DNA from: Populus alba
Lineage: Eukaryota > Streptophyta > Magnoliopsida > Malpighiales > Salicaceae
Assembly: GCF_005239225.2 (NCBI RefSeq)
Contig: NC_133297.1
Location: 20,510,147 to 20,574,146, forward strand
Length of the DNA: 64,000 bases
Reading direction: 5' to 3'
Part shown: piece after piece, positions 46,471 through 60,122 of the stretch
How the letters are laid out: each line of letters opens with the position of its first letter
How positions within the stretch are numbered: position 1 is the stretch's first letter
The notes under the pieces: generated by a model
Told to the model about the DNA's origin: nothing
Seen by the model: only the letters and a program-made list of their open reading frames with translations
Databases searched by the model: none
Program-made: the position numbers and the translations under genes

Positions 46471-48659
46471 CTGGTTTGCTAATGTTTCTCACTAATAGTA
46501 GTGTTTCTGCGGAAGAATTGAAACTAGAATGAAAACCTCACGCAAACTACATCAGAATAAGTCCAAATTTGACCAAACGATTTCCAAATGACCTCAAATT
46601 CAACATTTAGTAGTACAACACTATGAACACACAAAATGTCAATTTATAGATCGTTCTCTTATGTCTTGGTACCCAAAACCCTCTGCGGCCGAAATGAACC
46701 ACCAAACAATTCGTCCCTAAGCCGAAATCAAAACAAGCCCAAATTTAATTTACGGCGCGATCCCATCCCCAATACATAGAATGTGAAGTTTCAATTGATT
46801 CGAAGCTGGTTTGCTAATGTTTCGCAATAATAGTAGTGTTTCTGCGGAAGAATTGAAACTAGAATGAAAACCTCACGCAAACTACATCAGAATAAGTCCA
46901 AATTTGACCAAACGATCTCCAAATGACCTCAAATTCAACATTTAGTGGTACAACACTATGAACACACAAAATGTCAATTTATAGATCGTTCTCTTATGTC
47001 TAAGTACCCAAAACCCTCTGCGGCCGAAATTAACCACCAAACAATTCGTCCCTAAGCCGAAATCAAAACTAGCCCCAATTTAACTTCTGGCGCGATCCCA
47101 TCCGCAATACACAGAATGTGAAGTTTCAATTGATTCGAAGCTGGTTTCCTTATGTTTCGCATTAATAGTAGTGTTTCTGCTGCAAAATTGAAACTAGAAT
47201 GAAAACCACAGGCAAAAAACATCAGAATAAGTCCAAATTTGACCAAACCATCTCCAAATGACCTCAAATTCAACATTTAGTAGTACAACACTATGAACAC
47301 ACAAAATGTCAATTTATAGATCGTTCTCTTATGTCTTGGTACCCAAAACCCTCTGCGGCCGAAATGAACCACCAAACAATTCGTCCCTAAGCCGAAATCA
47401 AAACTAGCCCAAATTTAACTTAGGGCGCGATCCCATCCGCAATACACAGAATGTGAAGTTTCAATTGATTTGAAGCTGGTTTGCTAGGGTTTCGCACTAA
47501 TAGTAGTGTTTCTGCGGAAGAATTCAAAATAGAATGAAAACCTCACGCAAACTACATCAGAATAAGTCCAAATTTGACCAAACCATCTCCAAATGACCTC
47601 AAATTCAACATTTAGTACTACAACACTATGAACACCCAAAATGTCAATTTATAGATCGTTCTCTTATGTCTTGGTACCCAAAACCCTCTGCGGCCGAAAT
47701 GAACCACCAAACAATTCGTCCCTAAGCCAAAATCAAAACTAGCCCAAATTTAACTTCTGGAGCGATCCCAACCGCAATACACAGAATGTGAAGTTTCAAT
47801 TGATTTGAAGCTGGTTTCCTTATGTTTCGCATTAATAGTAGTGTTTCTGTTGCAAAATTGAAACTAGAATGAAAACGACAGGCAAAAAACATCAGAATAA
47901 GTCCAAATGTGACCAAACCATGTCCAAATGACCTCAAATTCAACATTTAGTATTACACCACTATGAACACACAAAATGTCAATTTATAGATCGTTCTCTT
48001 ATGTCTACGTACCCAAACCCTCTGCAGCCGAAATGAACCACCAATCAATTCGACCCTAAGCCGAAATCAAAACAAGCCCAAATTTAACTTACGGCGCGAT
48101 CCCATCCCCAATACACAGAATGTGAAGTTTCAATTGATTCGAAGCTGGTTTGCTAATGTTTCGCACTAATAGTAGTGTTTCTGCGGAAGAATTGAAACTA
48201 GAATGAAAACCTCACGCAAACTACATCAGAATAAGTCCAAATTTGACCAAACCATCTCCAAATGACCTCAAATTCAACATTTAGTAGTACAACACTATGA
48301 ACACACAAAATGTCAATTTATAGATCGTTCTCTTATGTCTTGGTACCCAAAACCCTCTGCGGCCGAAAGGAACCACCAAACAATTCGTCCCTAAGCCGAA
48401 ATCAAAACTAGCCCAAATTTAACTTATGGCGCGATCCCATCCGCAATACACAGAATGTGAAGTTTCAATTGATTCGAAGCTGGTTTGCTTATGTTTCGCA
48501 ATAATAGTAGTGTTTCTGCGGAAGAATTGCAACTAGAATGAAAACCTCACGCAAACTACATCAGAATAAGTCCAAATTTGACCAAACCATCTCCAAATGA
48601 CCTCAAATTCAACAATTAATATTACAACACTATGAACACACAAAATGTCAATTTATAGA

Positions 48660-51600
48660 TCGTTCTCTTATGTCTAAGTAGCCAAACCCTCTGCAGCCGA
48701 ATTGAACCACCAATCAATTCGTCCCTAAGCCGAAATCAAAACAAGCCCAAATTTAACTTACGGCGCGATCCCATCCCCAATACATAGAATGTGAAGTTTC
48801 AATTGATTCGAAGCTGGTTTGCTAATGTTTCGCAATAATAGTAGTGTTTCTGCTGCAAAATTGAAACTAGAATGAAAACCACAGTCAAAAAACATCAGAA
48901 TAAGTCCAAATTTGACCAAACGATCTCCAAATGACCTCAAATTCAACAATTAATATTACAACACTATGAACACACAAAAATGTCAATTTATAGATCGTTC
49001 TCTTATGTCTTGGTACCCAAAACCCTCTGCGGCCGGAATGAACCACCAAACAATTCGTCCCTAAGCCGAAATCAAAACAAGCCCAAATTAAACTTACGGC
49101 GCGATCCCATCCCCAATACACAGAATGTGAAGTTTCAATTGCTTCGAAGCTGGTTTTGCTAATGTTTCGCAATAATAGTAGTGTTTCTGCTGCAAAATTG
49201 AAACTAGAATGAAAACAACAGTCAAAAAACATCAGAAGAAGTCCAAATTTGACCAAACGATCTCCAAATGACCTCAAATTCAAAAATTAATATTACAACA
49301 CTATGAACACACAATATGTCAATTTATAGATCGTTCTCTTATGTCTTGGTACCCAAAACCCTCTGCGGCCGAAAGGAACCACCAAACAATTCGTCCATAA
49401 GCCGAAATCAAAACAAGCCCAAATTTAACTTAGGGCGCGATCCCATCCGCAATACACAGAATGTGAAGTTTCAATTGATTCGAAGCTGGTTTGCTAATGT
49501 TTCGCACTAATAGTAGTGTTTCTGCGGAAGAATTGAAACTAGAATGAAAACCTCACGCAAACTACATCAAAATAAGTCCAAATTTGACCAAACCATCTCC
49601 AAATGACCTCAAATTCAACATTTAGTACTACAACACTATGAACACACAAAGTGTCAATTTATAGATCTTTCTCTTATGTCCTGGTACCCAAAACCCTCTG
49701 CGGCCGAAATGAACCACCAAACAATTCGTCCCTAAGCCGAAATCAACACAATCCCAAATTTAACTTAGGGCGCGATCCCATCCGCAATACACAGAATGTG
49801 AAGATTCAATTGATTCGAAGCTGGTTTCCTTATGTTTCGCAATAATAGTAGTGTTTCTGCTGCAAAATTGAAACTAGAATGAAACCCAAAGTCAAAAAAC
49901 ATCAGAATAATCCAAATTTGACCAAACGATTTCCAAATGACCTCAAATTCAACATTTAGTAGTACAACACTATGAACACACAAAATGTCAATTTATAGAT
50001 CGTTCTCTTATGTCTTGGTACCCAAAACCCTCTGCGGCCGAAATGAACCACCAAACAATTCGTCCCTAAGCCGAAATCAAAACTAGCCCCAATTTAACTT
50101 CTGGCGCGATCCCATCCGCAATACACAGAATGTGAAGTTTCAATTGATTCGAAGCTGGTTTCCTTATGTTTCGCATTAATAGTAGTGTTTCTGCTGCAAA
50201 ATTGAAACTAGAATGAAAACCACAGGCAAAAAACATCAGAATAAGTCCAAATTTGACCAAACCATCTCCAAATGACCTCAAATTCAACATTTAGTAGTAC
50301 AACACTATGAACACACAAAATGTCAATTTATAGATCGTTCTCTTATGTCTTGGTACCCAAAACCCTCTGCGGCCGAAATGAACCACCAAACAATTCGTCC
50401 CTAAGCCGAAATCAAAACTAGCCCAAATTTAACTTAGGGCGCGATCCCATCCGCAATACACAGAATGTGAAGTTTCAATTGATTTGAAGCTGGTTTGCTA
50501 GGGTTTCGCACTAATAGTAGTGTTTCTGCGGAAGAATTCAAAATAGAATGAAAACCTCACGCAAACTACATCAGAATAAGTCCAAATTTGACCAAACCAT
50601 CTCCAAATGACCTCAAATTCAACAATTAATCTTACAACACTATGAACACACAAAATGTCAATTTATAGATCGTTCTCTTATGTCTAAGTAGCCAAACCCT
50701 CTGCAGCCGAATTGAACCACCAATCAATTCGTCCCTAAGCCGAAATCAAAACAAGCCCAAATTTAACTTACGGCGCGATCCCATCCCCAATACATAGAAT
50801 GTGAAGTTTCAATTGATTCGAAGCTGGTTTGCTAATGTTTCGCAATAATAGTAGTGTTTCTGCTGCAAAATTGAAACTAGAATGAAAACCACAGTCAAAA
50901 AACATCAGAATAAGTCCAAATTTGACCAAACGATCTCCAAATGACCTCAAATTCAACAATTAATATTACAACACTATGAACACACAAAATGTCAATTTAT
51001 AGATCGTTCTCTTATGTCTTGGTACCCAAAACCCTCTGCGGCCGGAATGAACCACCAAACAATTCGTCCCTAAGCCGAAATCAAAACAAGCCCAAATTAA
51101 ACTTACGGCGCGATCCCATCCCCAATACACAGAATGTGAAGTTTCAATTGCTTCGAAGCTGGTTTGCTAATGTTTCGCAATAATAGTAGTGTTTCTGCTG
51201 CAAAATTGAAACTAGAATGAAAACAACAGTCAAAAAACATCAGAAGAAGTCCAAATTTGACCAAACGATCTCCAAATGACCTCAAATTCAAAAATTAATA
51301 TTACAACACTATGAACACACAATATGTCAATTTATAGATCGTTCTCTTATGTCTTGGTACCCAAAACCCTCTGCGGCCGAAAGGAACCACCAAACAATTC
51401 GTCCATAAGCCGAAATCAAAACAAGCCCAAATTTAACTTAGGGCGCGATCCCATCCGCAATACACAGAATGTGAAGTTTCAATTGATTTGAAGCTGGTTT
51501 GCTAATGTTTCGCACTAATAGTAGTGTTTCTGCGGAAGAATTGAAACTAGAATGAAAACCTCACGCAAACTACATCAAAATAAGTCCAAATTTGACCAAA

Positions 51601-52680
51601 CCATCTCCAAATGACCTCAAATTCAACATTTAGTACTACAACACTATGAACACACAAAGTGTCAATTTATAGATCTTTCTCTTATGTCCTGGTACCCAAA
51701 ACCCTCTGCGGCCGAAATGAACCACCAAACAATTCGTCCCTAAGCCGAAATCAACACAATCCCAAATTTAACTTAGGGCGCGATCCCATCCGCAATACAC
51801 AGAATGTGAAGATTCAATTGATTCGAAGCTGGTTTCCTTATGTTTCGCAATAATAGTAGTGTTTCTGCTGCAAAATTGAAACTAGAATGAAACCCAAAGT
51901 CAAAAAACATCAGAATAATCCAAATTTGACCAAACGATTTCCAAATGACCTCAAATTCAACATTTAGTAGTACAACACTATGAACACACAAAATGTCAAT
52001 TTATAGATCGTTCTCTTATGTCTTGGTACCCAAAACCCTCTGCGGCCGAAATGAACCACCAAACAATTCGTCCCTAAGCCGAAATCAAAACAAGCCCAAA
52101 TTTAATTTACGGCGCGATCCCATCCCCAATACATAGAATGTGAAGTTTCAATTGATTCGAAGCTGGTTTGCTAATGTTTCGCAATAATAGTAGTGTTTCT
52201 GCGGAAGAATTGAAACTAGAATGAAAACCTCACGCAAACTACATCAGAATAAGTCCAAATTTGACCAAACGATCTCCAAATGACCTCAAATTCAACATTT
52301 AGTGGTACAACACTATGAACACACAAAATGTCAATTTATAGATCGTTCTCTTATGTCTAAGTACCCAAAACCCTCTGCGGCCGAAATTAACCACCAAACA
52401 ATTCGTCCCTAAGCCGAAATCAAAACTAGCCCCAATTTAACTTCTGGCGCGATCCCATCCGCAATACACAGAATGTGAAGTTTCAATTGATTCGAAGCTG
52501 GTTTCCTTATGTTTCGCATTAATAGTAGTGTTTCTGCTGCAAAATTGAAACTAGAATGAAAACCACAGGCAAAAAACATCAGAATAAGTCCAAATTTGAC
52601 CAAACCATCTCCAAATGACCTCAAATTCAACATTTAGTAGTACAACACTATGAACACACAAAATGTCAATTTATAGATCG
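48660..52680. repeat. Higher-order repeat, 6 units (~2,009 bp), two adjacent copies
   Basis: CTAAGTAGCCAAACC (48674/50684), CAATTGCTTCGAAGC (49136/51147), CACAATATGTC (49311/51320), GTGTCAATTTATAGATCTTTC (49650/51658) and GAAACCCAAAGTC (49882/51890) recur with a shift of 2,008-2,011 bp. Related blocks sit at about 30734-33300 and 56740-57810, so this 6-unit pattern is spread over the whole array. Confidence 0.9.
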
Positions 52681-53417
52681 TTCTCTTATGTCTTGGTACC
52701 CAAAACCCTCTGCGGCCGAAATGAACCACCAAACAATTCGTCCCTAAGCCGAAATCAAAACTAGCCCAAATTTAACTTACGGCGCGATCCCATCCGCAAT
52801 ACACAGAATGTGAAGTTTCAATTGATTCGAAGCTGGTTTGCTAATGTTTCGCACTAATAGTAGTGTTTCTGCGGAAGAATTGAAACTAGAATGAAAACCT
52901 CACGCAAACTACATCAGAATAAGTCCAAATTTGACCAAACCATCTCCAAATGACCTCAAATTCAACATTTAGTAGTACAACACTATGAACACACAAAATG
53001 TCAATTTATAGATCGTTCTCTTATGTCTTGGTACCCAAAACCCTCTGCGGCCGAAAGGAACCACCAAACAATTCGTCCCTAAGCCGAAATCAAAACTAGC
53101 CCAAATTTAACTTATGGCGCGATCCCATCCGCAATACACAGAATGTGAAGTTTCAATTGATTCGAAGCTGGTTTCCTTATGTTTCGCAATAATAGTAGTG
53201 TTTCTGCTGCAAAATTGAAACTAGAATGAAAACGACAGTAAAAAAACATCAGAATAAGTCCAAATGTGACCAAACGATCTCCAAATGACCTCAAATTCAA
53301 CAATTACTATTACAACACTATGAACACACAAAATGTCAATTTATAGATTGTTCTCTTATGTCTTGGTACCCAAAACCCTCTGCGGCCGAAATGAACCACC
53401 AAACAATTCGTCCCTAA

Positions 53418-54488
53418 AGATTCTAAAGCTCAGATCCTTAGCATGGCCGAAGATGAAGCACGTCATCGGAGATGGAATGACAACCTCTCTATGGTTTGAC
53501 AATTGGCATCCTCACAGCCCGCTCGCTGATACCTACGGTGAACGTTTCATCTATGATTCAGGTATGGAACACAACGCGAGAGTGAACGTGCTGATTAATA
53601 ACTTAGAATGGAGAATTCCTATCACTCATGCTATTGGCTGGCACCCCATTTTAGAAGCTATTCCTCCCACCTCTACTCCTAAGGGGCAAAAGGATGAGAT
53701 TGTTTGGTTGGATTCGCCAAATCAGAGTTTCTCCGTCAAAAGTAGCTTGGGAACAACTAAGAATTCATCATCAAATGGTTGATTGGCATGACATCGTGTG
53801 GTTCAAGAATGCTGTCCCAAGACATGCATTTCTTCTTTGGGTGGCTATCCACCGGAAACTCTCAACGCAGGATAGACTTCATCGGTTTGGTATTCATGGT
53901 CCCAATAGGTGCTCACTCTGTCTCTGCAATAATGAAGATCACAACCACTTGTTCTTCGAATGCTCCTTTGCGAAAGCATTATGGTGGAATGTTTGTGATA
54001 GATGCAACATTCCAAGAATGACAAAAAGCTTGGATGAATGGATTCGATTGGCCACTGTCTCTTGGCATGGAAAAAGTTTCGTCAACTTTTCTCGTAAACT
54101 GGGTTTCGCAGCTACAGTGTATTGTATCTGGCAAGAACGGAATGCAAGGATCTTTGAAGATGTGTCTAAAGCTTCGAATTTGGTTTTTGATCAAATCGAA
54201 TGTATCATTCGCGATAAGCTTGTTTTGATGAGGAATGTTCAACAAACAGATGAAAACATAAGGATCCAAAGACTTTGGAGGGTCAATAACATGGACTCTT
54301 AATTTGATGTTTAGCTGGTTGTTTTTGTACCCCTAGCATATCTAGTTGGTCCAAGTTTTTGTTTTGTTGTGGCTAGCCTGTAGCCATTTGTTGGTTTTTG
54401 TTTCTGTCCTCATTGTAAATCTTGGGTATGCCCATTATATTCTTTGTATCATTTTCTTTTAATACATAAGTCAGCTTACCAAAAAAAA
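53418..54488 (+). mobile_element. 5'-truncated LINE in satellite, plus strand, 17-bp TSD
   Basis: AAACAATTCGTCCCTAA flanks the insert (53401-53417 and 54489-54505; the A's merge with the tail). It starts at AGATTCTAAAGCTC in the ORF2 thumb and runs through the zf-RVT region to RVNNMDS (stop 54300-54302), the 3' UTR and the A tail. An extra A near 53740 (CAAAAGTAGC) splits the frame into 53333-53782 and 53694-54302; the first of these begins in satellite, so its start is fortuitous. Confidence 0.95.
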
Positions 54489-57400
54489 AAACAATTCGTC
54501 CCTAAGCCGAAATCAAAACAAGCCCAAATTTAACTTACGGCGCGATCCCATCCCCAATACTCAGAATGTGAAGTTTCAATTGATTCGAAGCTGGTTTGCT
54601 AATGTTTCGCACTAATAGTAGTGTTTCTGCGGAAGAATTGAAACTAGAATGAAAACCTCACGCAAACTACATCAGAATAAGTCCAAATTTGACCAAACCA
54701 TCTCCAAATGACCTCAAATTCAACATTTAGTACTACAACACTATGAACACACAAAATGTCAATTTTATAGATCGTTCTCTTATGTCTTGGTACCCAAAAC
54801 CCTCTGCGGCCGAAATGAACCACCAAACAATTCGTCCCTAAGCCGAAATCAAAACTAGCCCAAATTTAACTTCTGGCGCGATCCCATCCGCAATACACAT
54901 AATGTGAAGTTTCAATTGATTCGAAGCAGGTTTCCTTATGTTTCGCAATAATAGTAGTGTTTCTGCTGCAAAATTGAAACTAGAATGAAAACCACAGGCA
55001 CAAACATCAGAATAAGTCCAAAATTTGACCAAACCATCTCCAAATGACCTCAAATTTAACATTTAGTACTACAACACTATGAACACACAAAATGTCAATT
55101 TATAGATCGTTCTCTTATGTCTTGGTACCCAAAACCCTCTGCGGCCAAAAGGAACCACCAAACAATTCGTCCCTAAGCCGAAATCAAAACTAGCCCAAAT
55201 TTAACTTATGGCGCGATCCCATCCGCAATACACAGAATGTGAAGTTTCAATTGATTCGAAGCAGGTTTCCTTATGTTTCGCAATAATAGTAGTGTTTCTG
55301 CTGCAAAATTGAAACTAGAATGAAAACCACAGGCACAAAACATCAGAATAAGTCCAAATTTGACCAAACCATCTCCAAATGACCTCAAATTTAACATTTA
55401 GTACTACAACACTATGAACACACAAAATGTCAATTTATAGATCGTTCTCTTATGTCTTGGTACCCAAAACCCTCTGCGGCCAAAAGGAACCACCAAACAA
55501 TTCGTCCCTAAGCCGAAATCAAAACTAGCCCAAATTTAACTTATGGCGCGATCCCATCTGCAATACACAGAATGTGAAGTTTCAATTGATTCGAAGCTGG
55601 TTTTGCTTATGTTTCGCAAATAATAGTAGTTTTTCTGTGGAAGAATTGCAACTAGAATGAAAACCTCACGCAAACTACATCAGAATAAGTCCAAATTTGG
55701 ACCAAACCATCTCCAAATGACCTCAAATTCAAACAATTACTATTACAACACTATGAACACACAAAATGTCAATTTATAGATTGTTCTCTTATGTCTTGGA
55801 ACCCAAAACCCTCTGCGGCCGAAATGAACCACCAAACAATTCGTCCCTAAGCCGAAATCAAAACAAGCCCAAATTTAACTTACGGCGCGATCCCATCCCC
55901 AATACACAGAATGTGAAGTTTCAATTGATTCGAAGCTGGTTTGCTTATGTTTCGCACTAATAGTAGTGTTTCTGCGGAAGAATTCAAACTAGAATGAAAA
56001 CCTCACGCAAACTACATCAGAATAAGTCCAAATTTGACCAAACCATCTCCAAATGACCTCAAATTCAACATTTAGTACTACAACACTATGAACACACAAA
56101 ATGTCAATTTATAGATCGTTCTCTTATGTCGTGGTACCCAAAACCCTCTGCGGCCGAAAGGAACCACCAAACAATTCGTCCCTAAGCCGAAATCAAAACA
56201 AGCCCAAATTTAACTTACGGCGCGATCCCATCCCCAATACACAGAATGTGAAGGTTCAATTGATTCGAAGCTGGTTTGCTAACGTTTCGCACTAATTGTA
56301 GTGTTTCTGCGGAAGAATTCAAACTAGAATGAAAACCTCACGCAAACTACATCAGAATAAGTCCAAATTTGACCAAACCATCTCCAAATGACCTCAAATT
56401 CAAAAATTAATATTACAACACTATGAACAGACAATATGTCAATTTATAGATCGTTCTCTTATGTCTTGGTACCCAAAACCCTCTGCGGCCGAAAGGAACC
56501 ACCAAACAATTCGTCCCTAAGCCGAAATCAAAACAAGCCCAAATTTAACTTACGGCGCGATCCCATCCCCAATACACAGAATGTGAAGTTTCAATTGATT
56601 CGAAGCTGGTTTCCTTATGTTTCGCAATAATAGTAGTGTTTCTGCTGCAAAATTGAAAACTAGAATGAAAACCACAGTCAAAAAACATCAGAATAAGTCC
56701 AAATTTGAACCAAACGATCTCCAAATGACCTCAAATTCAACAATTAATATTTACAACACTATGAACACACAAAATGTCAATTTATAGATCGTTCTCTTAT
56801 GTCTTGGTACCCAAAAACCCTCTGCGGCCGAAATGAACCACCAAACAATTCGTCCCTAAGCCGAAATCAAAAACAAGCCAAATTAAACTTACGGCGCGAT
56901 CCATCCCCAATACAACAGAATGTGAAGTTTCAATTGCTTCGAAGCTGGTTTGCTAATGTTTCGCAATAAATAGTAGTGTTTTCCTGCTGCAAAAATTGAA
57001 ACTAGAATTGAAAACAACAGTCAAAAAAACATCAGAAGAAGTCCAAATTTGACCAAACGATCTCCAAATGACCTCAAATTCAAAAATTAATATTACAACA
57101 CTATGAACACACAAATATGTCAATTTATAGATCGTTCTCTTATGTCTTGGTACCCAAAACCCTCTGCGGCCGAAATGAACCACCCAAAACAATTCGTCCA
57201 TAAGCCGAATCAAAACAAGCCCAAATTTAACTTAGGGCGCGATCCCATCCGCAATACACAGAATGTGAAGTTTCAATTGATTCGAAGCTGGTTTGCTAAT
57301 GTTTCGCACTAATAAGTAGTGTTTCTGCGGAAGAATTGAAACTAGAATGAAAACCTCACGCAAACTACATCAAAATAAGTCCAAATTTGACCAAACCATC

Positions 57401-57810
57401 TCCAAATGACCTCAAATTCAACATTTAGTACTACAACACTATGAACACACAAAGTGTCAATTTATAGATCTTTTCTCTTATGTCCTGGTACCCAAAACCC
57501 TCTGCGGCCGAAATGAACCACCAAACAATTCGTCCCTAAGCCGAAATCAACACAATCCCAAATTTAACTTAGGGCGCGATCCCATCCGCAATACACAGAA
57601 TGTGAAGATTCAATTGATTCGAAGCTGGTTTCCTTATGTTTCGCAATAATAGTAGTGTTTCTGCTGCAAAATTGAAACTAGAATGAAACCCAAAGTCAAA
57701 AAACATCAGAATAATCCAAATTTGACCAAACGATTTCCAAATGACCTCAAATTCAACATTTAGTAGTACAACACTATGAACACACAAAATGTCAATTTAT
57801 AGATCGTTCT
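54489..57810. repeat. 335-bp satellite array, block 5 (about 10 units)
   Basis: Same unit family. From about 55600 to 57480 extra single bases become frequent (GGTTTTGCTTATG, CAAATAATAG, TTCCTGCTGCAAAAATTG), unlike block 4. This suggests lower consensus quality rather than biology. The block ends at AGATCGTTCT, where the LTR element begins. Confidence 0.95.
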
Positions 57811-58986
57811 TGATGTGCATCATGGGAATTATAATCCATCTCGTAAAGCTGAATCTAATATGCAAGAGGATTCAGATGGTCCAATGACAAGAGCGAGAGC
57901 GAAACAACTACAACGGGCCTTGACGAATCAAATTGCAATGATTGAAGCTGCGTCGGAGTTAAAAATTAGCAATCAGTTTGAAATTGGTTCAAGGGTGCTT
58001 ATTTGCCTACAGTTGGAACTTGGAGATGGGAAAAGCCCTTAATGGTTCTTTTCATGCTGGGCTACTTGTATTTGGATTGATAATGCAAGTGAAGGAACTG
58101 ATGCTGTTTACGGTCAGAACAGTAGATGGATTTGAACCCGAATTTGAAGTCATCCAATGCATGTGAAAAGAAGATTTATGTAGGTAAAATTCAAGTTCAG
58201 AACGTGATCTTTCTATATTGTCCAACCATGATTGCATTAGACTTTTGTGTCAAAAGTTATGGCTGTTTTAAATTTCGTCTGCATATGTTTTAGAAATGTC
58301 AAAAAAAACGTCTGTTAGTTAAATTTGTCTACTTGCTTTATTAAAAGTCTAGTTTTTAGGCTTGACTTCTGTCATGTTGAATTCACCTAACTTTGGAGGG
58401 ATGTTCCAAAGATAAATATGTATCAGAATATGAAATAAACACTTTTGGCCAAGATTTGAAAACTTAATTCAGAGAATTATCAGCTGGAGGGTCAATAACA
58501 TGGACTCTTAATTTGATGTTTAGCTGGTTGTTTTTGTACCCCTAGCATATCTAGTTGGTCCAAGTTTTTGTTTTGTTGTGGCTAGCCTGTAGCCATTTGT
58601 TGGTTTTTGTTTCTGTCCTCATTGTAAATCTTGGGTATGCCCATTATATTCTTTGTATCATTTTCTTTTAATACATAAGTCAGCTTACCAAAAAAAAATA
58701 ATTCAGAGAATTAAGAGTTGTTCTTCCAAATTCGTTTTGTGAAGAACCCTACCTGACTTATCACTCTTCAATCAAAAAGAGTGTGGCGTCGAAATCCTAG
58801 ATTGATCTTTGTGGCGTCCAGATCGACTTATCAAAGTATCATTCTAGTCTATCTCCATCTTATTTACCTTAAATCACTACAATCCAGCCTAAATACCAAA
58901 AAGAAAGACAACACAACCAGACCCATCCTTCATCCATTTTCATTATAATCATTGTTGCCGATTTTCAAATCATTCACGGCACATCA
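57811..58986 (+). repeat. 5' LTR of the Gypsy element (contains a LINE insertion)
   Basis: It starts TGATGTGCATCATGGG right after satellite and ends CACATCA two bases before the PBS. Without the LINE insert it is about 940 bp, like the LTRs at 61883-62820 and 62826-63789. Its first ~230 bp match the polyprotein C-terminal coding part (GPMTRARAKQLQ), present here only because the 3' LTR encodes it. Confidence 0.9.
58480..58698 (+). mobile_element. 5'-truncated LINE (219 bp) inside the 5' LTR, 15-bp TSD
   Basis: TAATTCAGAGAATTA occurs at 58465-58479 and 58699-58713. The insert has six extra bases (TCAGCT) and then only the last codons of ORF2 (from GGAGGGTCAATAAC), the 3' UTR and an A tail. 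The other two LTRs lack it and have a single target copy. Confidence 0.96.
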
Positions 58987-58988
58987 TC

Positions 58989-59000
58989 TGGTATCAGAGC
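58989..59000 (+). promoter_or_regulatory. Primer binding site for initiator tRNA-Met
   Basis: TGGTATCAGAGC lies two bases after the LTR end. It is the standard plant PBS complementary to the 3' end of initiator tRNA-Met and starts minus-strand DNA synthesis. Confidence 0.95.
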
Positions 59001-59082
59001 ATCAGTTGCGATCTAGGCGGGAGCCAAAAAAAAAAAAAAAAAGAAGAAAGGTTTGCTGGAATTGAGGTTGATAAACTTAACT

Positions 59083-60122
59083 ATGGCTGGAGATAAAGAA
59101 GATTTTGCCAAGAGGGTTAAGTTTAGAACAGGCACAGGTTATGGGCTTACAACGATCTCATGCTGAGATCCGGGATGAGATGACGGGAATTCGTGAACTG
59201 TTGAATACCCTTATACAAAGGATGCAAAGAAATAATTTGCAACCCCACCGAGGCAAGCACTTAGGGTGCCACGAAATGATATTATAGAAGCTGACGAAGA
59301 TCCAAAATGGGGATGATGAGGCTGATGATAGGGTCAGACCAAGAAGGCAGAATTATAATCCTCCTAATGGTCTCAAACTTAAGATTCACCGTTTAGAGGA
59401 AGTAGTTCACCTGAGGAATACTTGGAGTGGATTCAGAAGGTTGAAAAGGTGTTTGAATGGTATGAATATTCTGAAGAAAGGAAGTGCAAGGTGGCAGCAC
59501 TTGAGTTTACAGATTATGCTCTTTTATGGTGGGAAAACTTAAAGATTCAGAGGAGAAGGGATGAAGAGGAGGAGATTGCAACATGGGCAACTATGAAAAG
59601 AGTGATGAAGAAGAGATTTGTTCCTGATTACTATAAACAGGAGCTATACATCAGACTTCAAACTTTGCGACAGGGATCTTTGACTGTGGAAGAGTATGTG
59701 AAAGAGTTTGAGCTTGCTGCTGATTCGATGTGAATTGATGGAACCTCAAGAGCAAACAATAGCTAGATTTCTTGGAGGGTTGAGGAAGGATATAGCTAAT
59801 GTTGTTGAGTTACAGCCGTACATCTTCCTTGAGGAAGTTATAAAGCTTGCAACCCGAGTAGAGAGGCAACAGAGACGAGGTGTCCGAACTGGTGGAACTA
59901 CGTCAAGCGCGACAAGGGCTGTTTCTACGCCTACACAACATGGAGCACACCTAAACGAGATGAGAAGGTGGAGTTTAGCAAGGGGAATACCAGTTCTGAT
60001 TCTTTGAAGGGAAAGGAGAAAGGTGACAGAACCTCAACACCCTAGGAGGTCTCGGGACATCAAGTGCTTCAAGTGCTTGGGACATGGGCATATTGCTTCG
60101 AATGTCCAAATAAAAGGGTGAT
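59083..60122 (+). pseudogene. Gypsy gag, broken by several frameshifts
   Basis: The first ATG (59083, MAGDKED) is followed by a shift near 59103 (GATTTTGCC). The frame continues as GLSLEQAQVMGLQ to about 59240, breaks near 59250, then gives the capsid core at 59422-59733 (ALEFTDYALLWWENLK, RFVPDYYKQELYIRLQTLRQ), typical of Retrotrans_gag. Another break near 59725 leads to FLGGLRKDIANVVELQ. The nucleocapsid CCHC knuckle (CFKCLGHGHIAS, near 60068) is split before its last Cys by an indel near 60100. Gag would form the virus-like particle in the cytoplasm. Confidence 0.85.

Larger units (their letters stand above)
43436..53417. repeat. 335-bp satellite array, block 4 (about 30 units) with higher-order repeats
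   Basis: The longest uninterrupted satellite stretch. Units keep ~335 bp with few indels. Groups of units recur as blocks: a 4-unit block with period 1,340 bp (44281/45621) and a 6-unit block with period ~2,009 bp (48660/50670). It continues in register from block 3 across the LINE at 37220-43435. Confidence 0.97.

Noticed and set aside
53333..53782. 149-codon ORF fusing satellite to LINE ORF2
   Set aside because: The start codon lies in satellite next to the insertion junction; the fusion is an accident of frame.
15469..57312. Many 60-75 codon ORFs on both strands of the satellite (plus-strand MSIYRSFSYVLV type, minus-strand MLNLRSFGDGLV type)
   Set aside because: They recur with the 335-bp unit, shift frame from unit to unit because 335 is not a multiple of three, and overlap each other on opposite strands. 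They follow from repeat copying and give no sign of coding.
15020..57810. CRISPR-like array
   Set aside because: The repeats are ~335 bp, head-to-tail without spacers, in a plant retroelement context.
57815..58042. ORF in the 5' LTR resembling a protein with GPMTRARAKQLQ
   Set aside because: It is the LTR copy of the polyprotein C terminus; here it has no upstream coding sequence.
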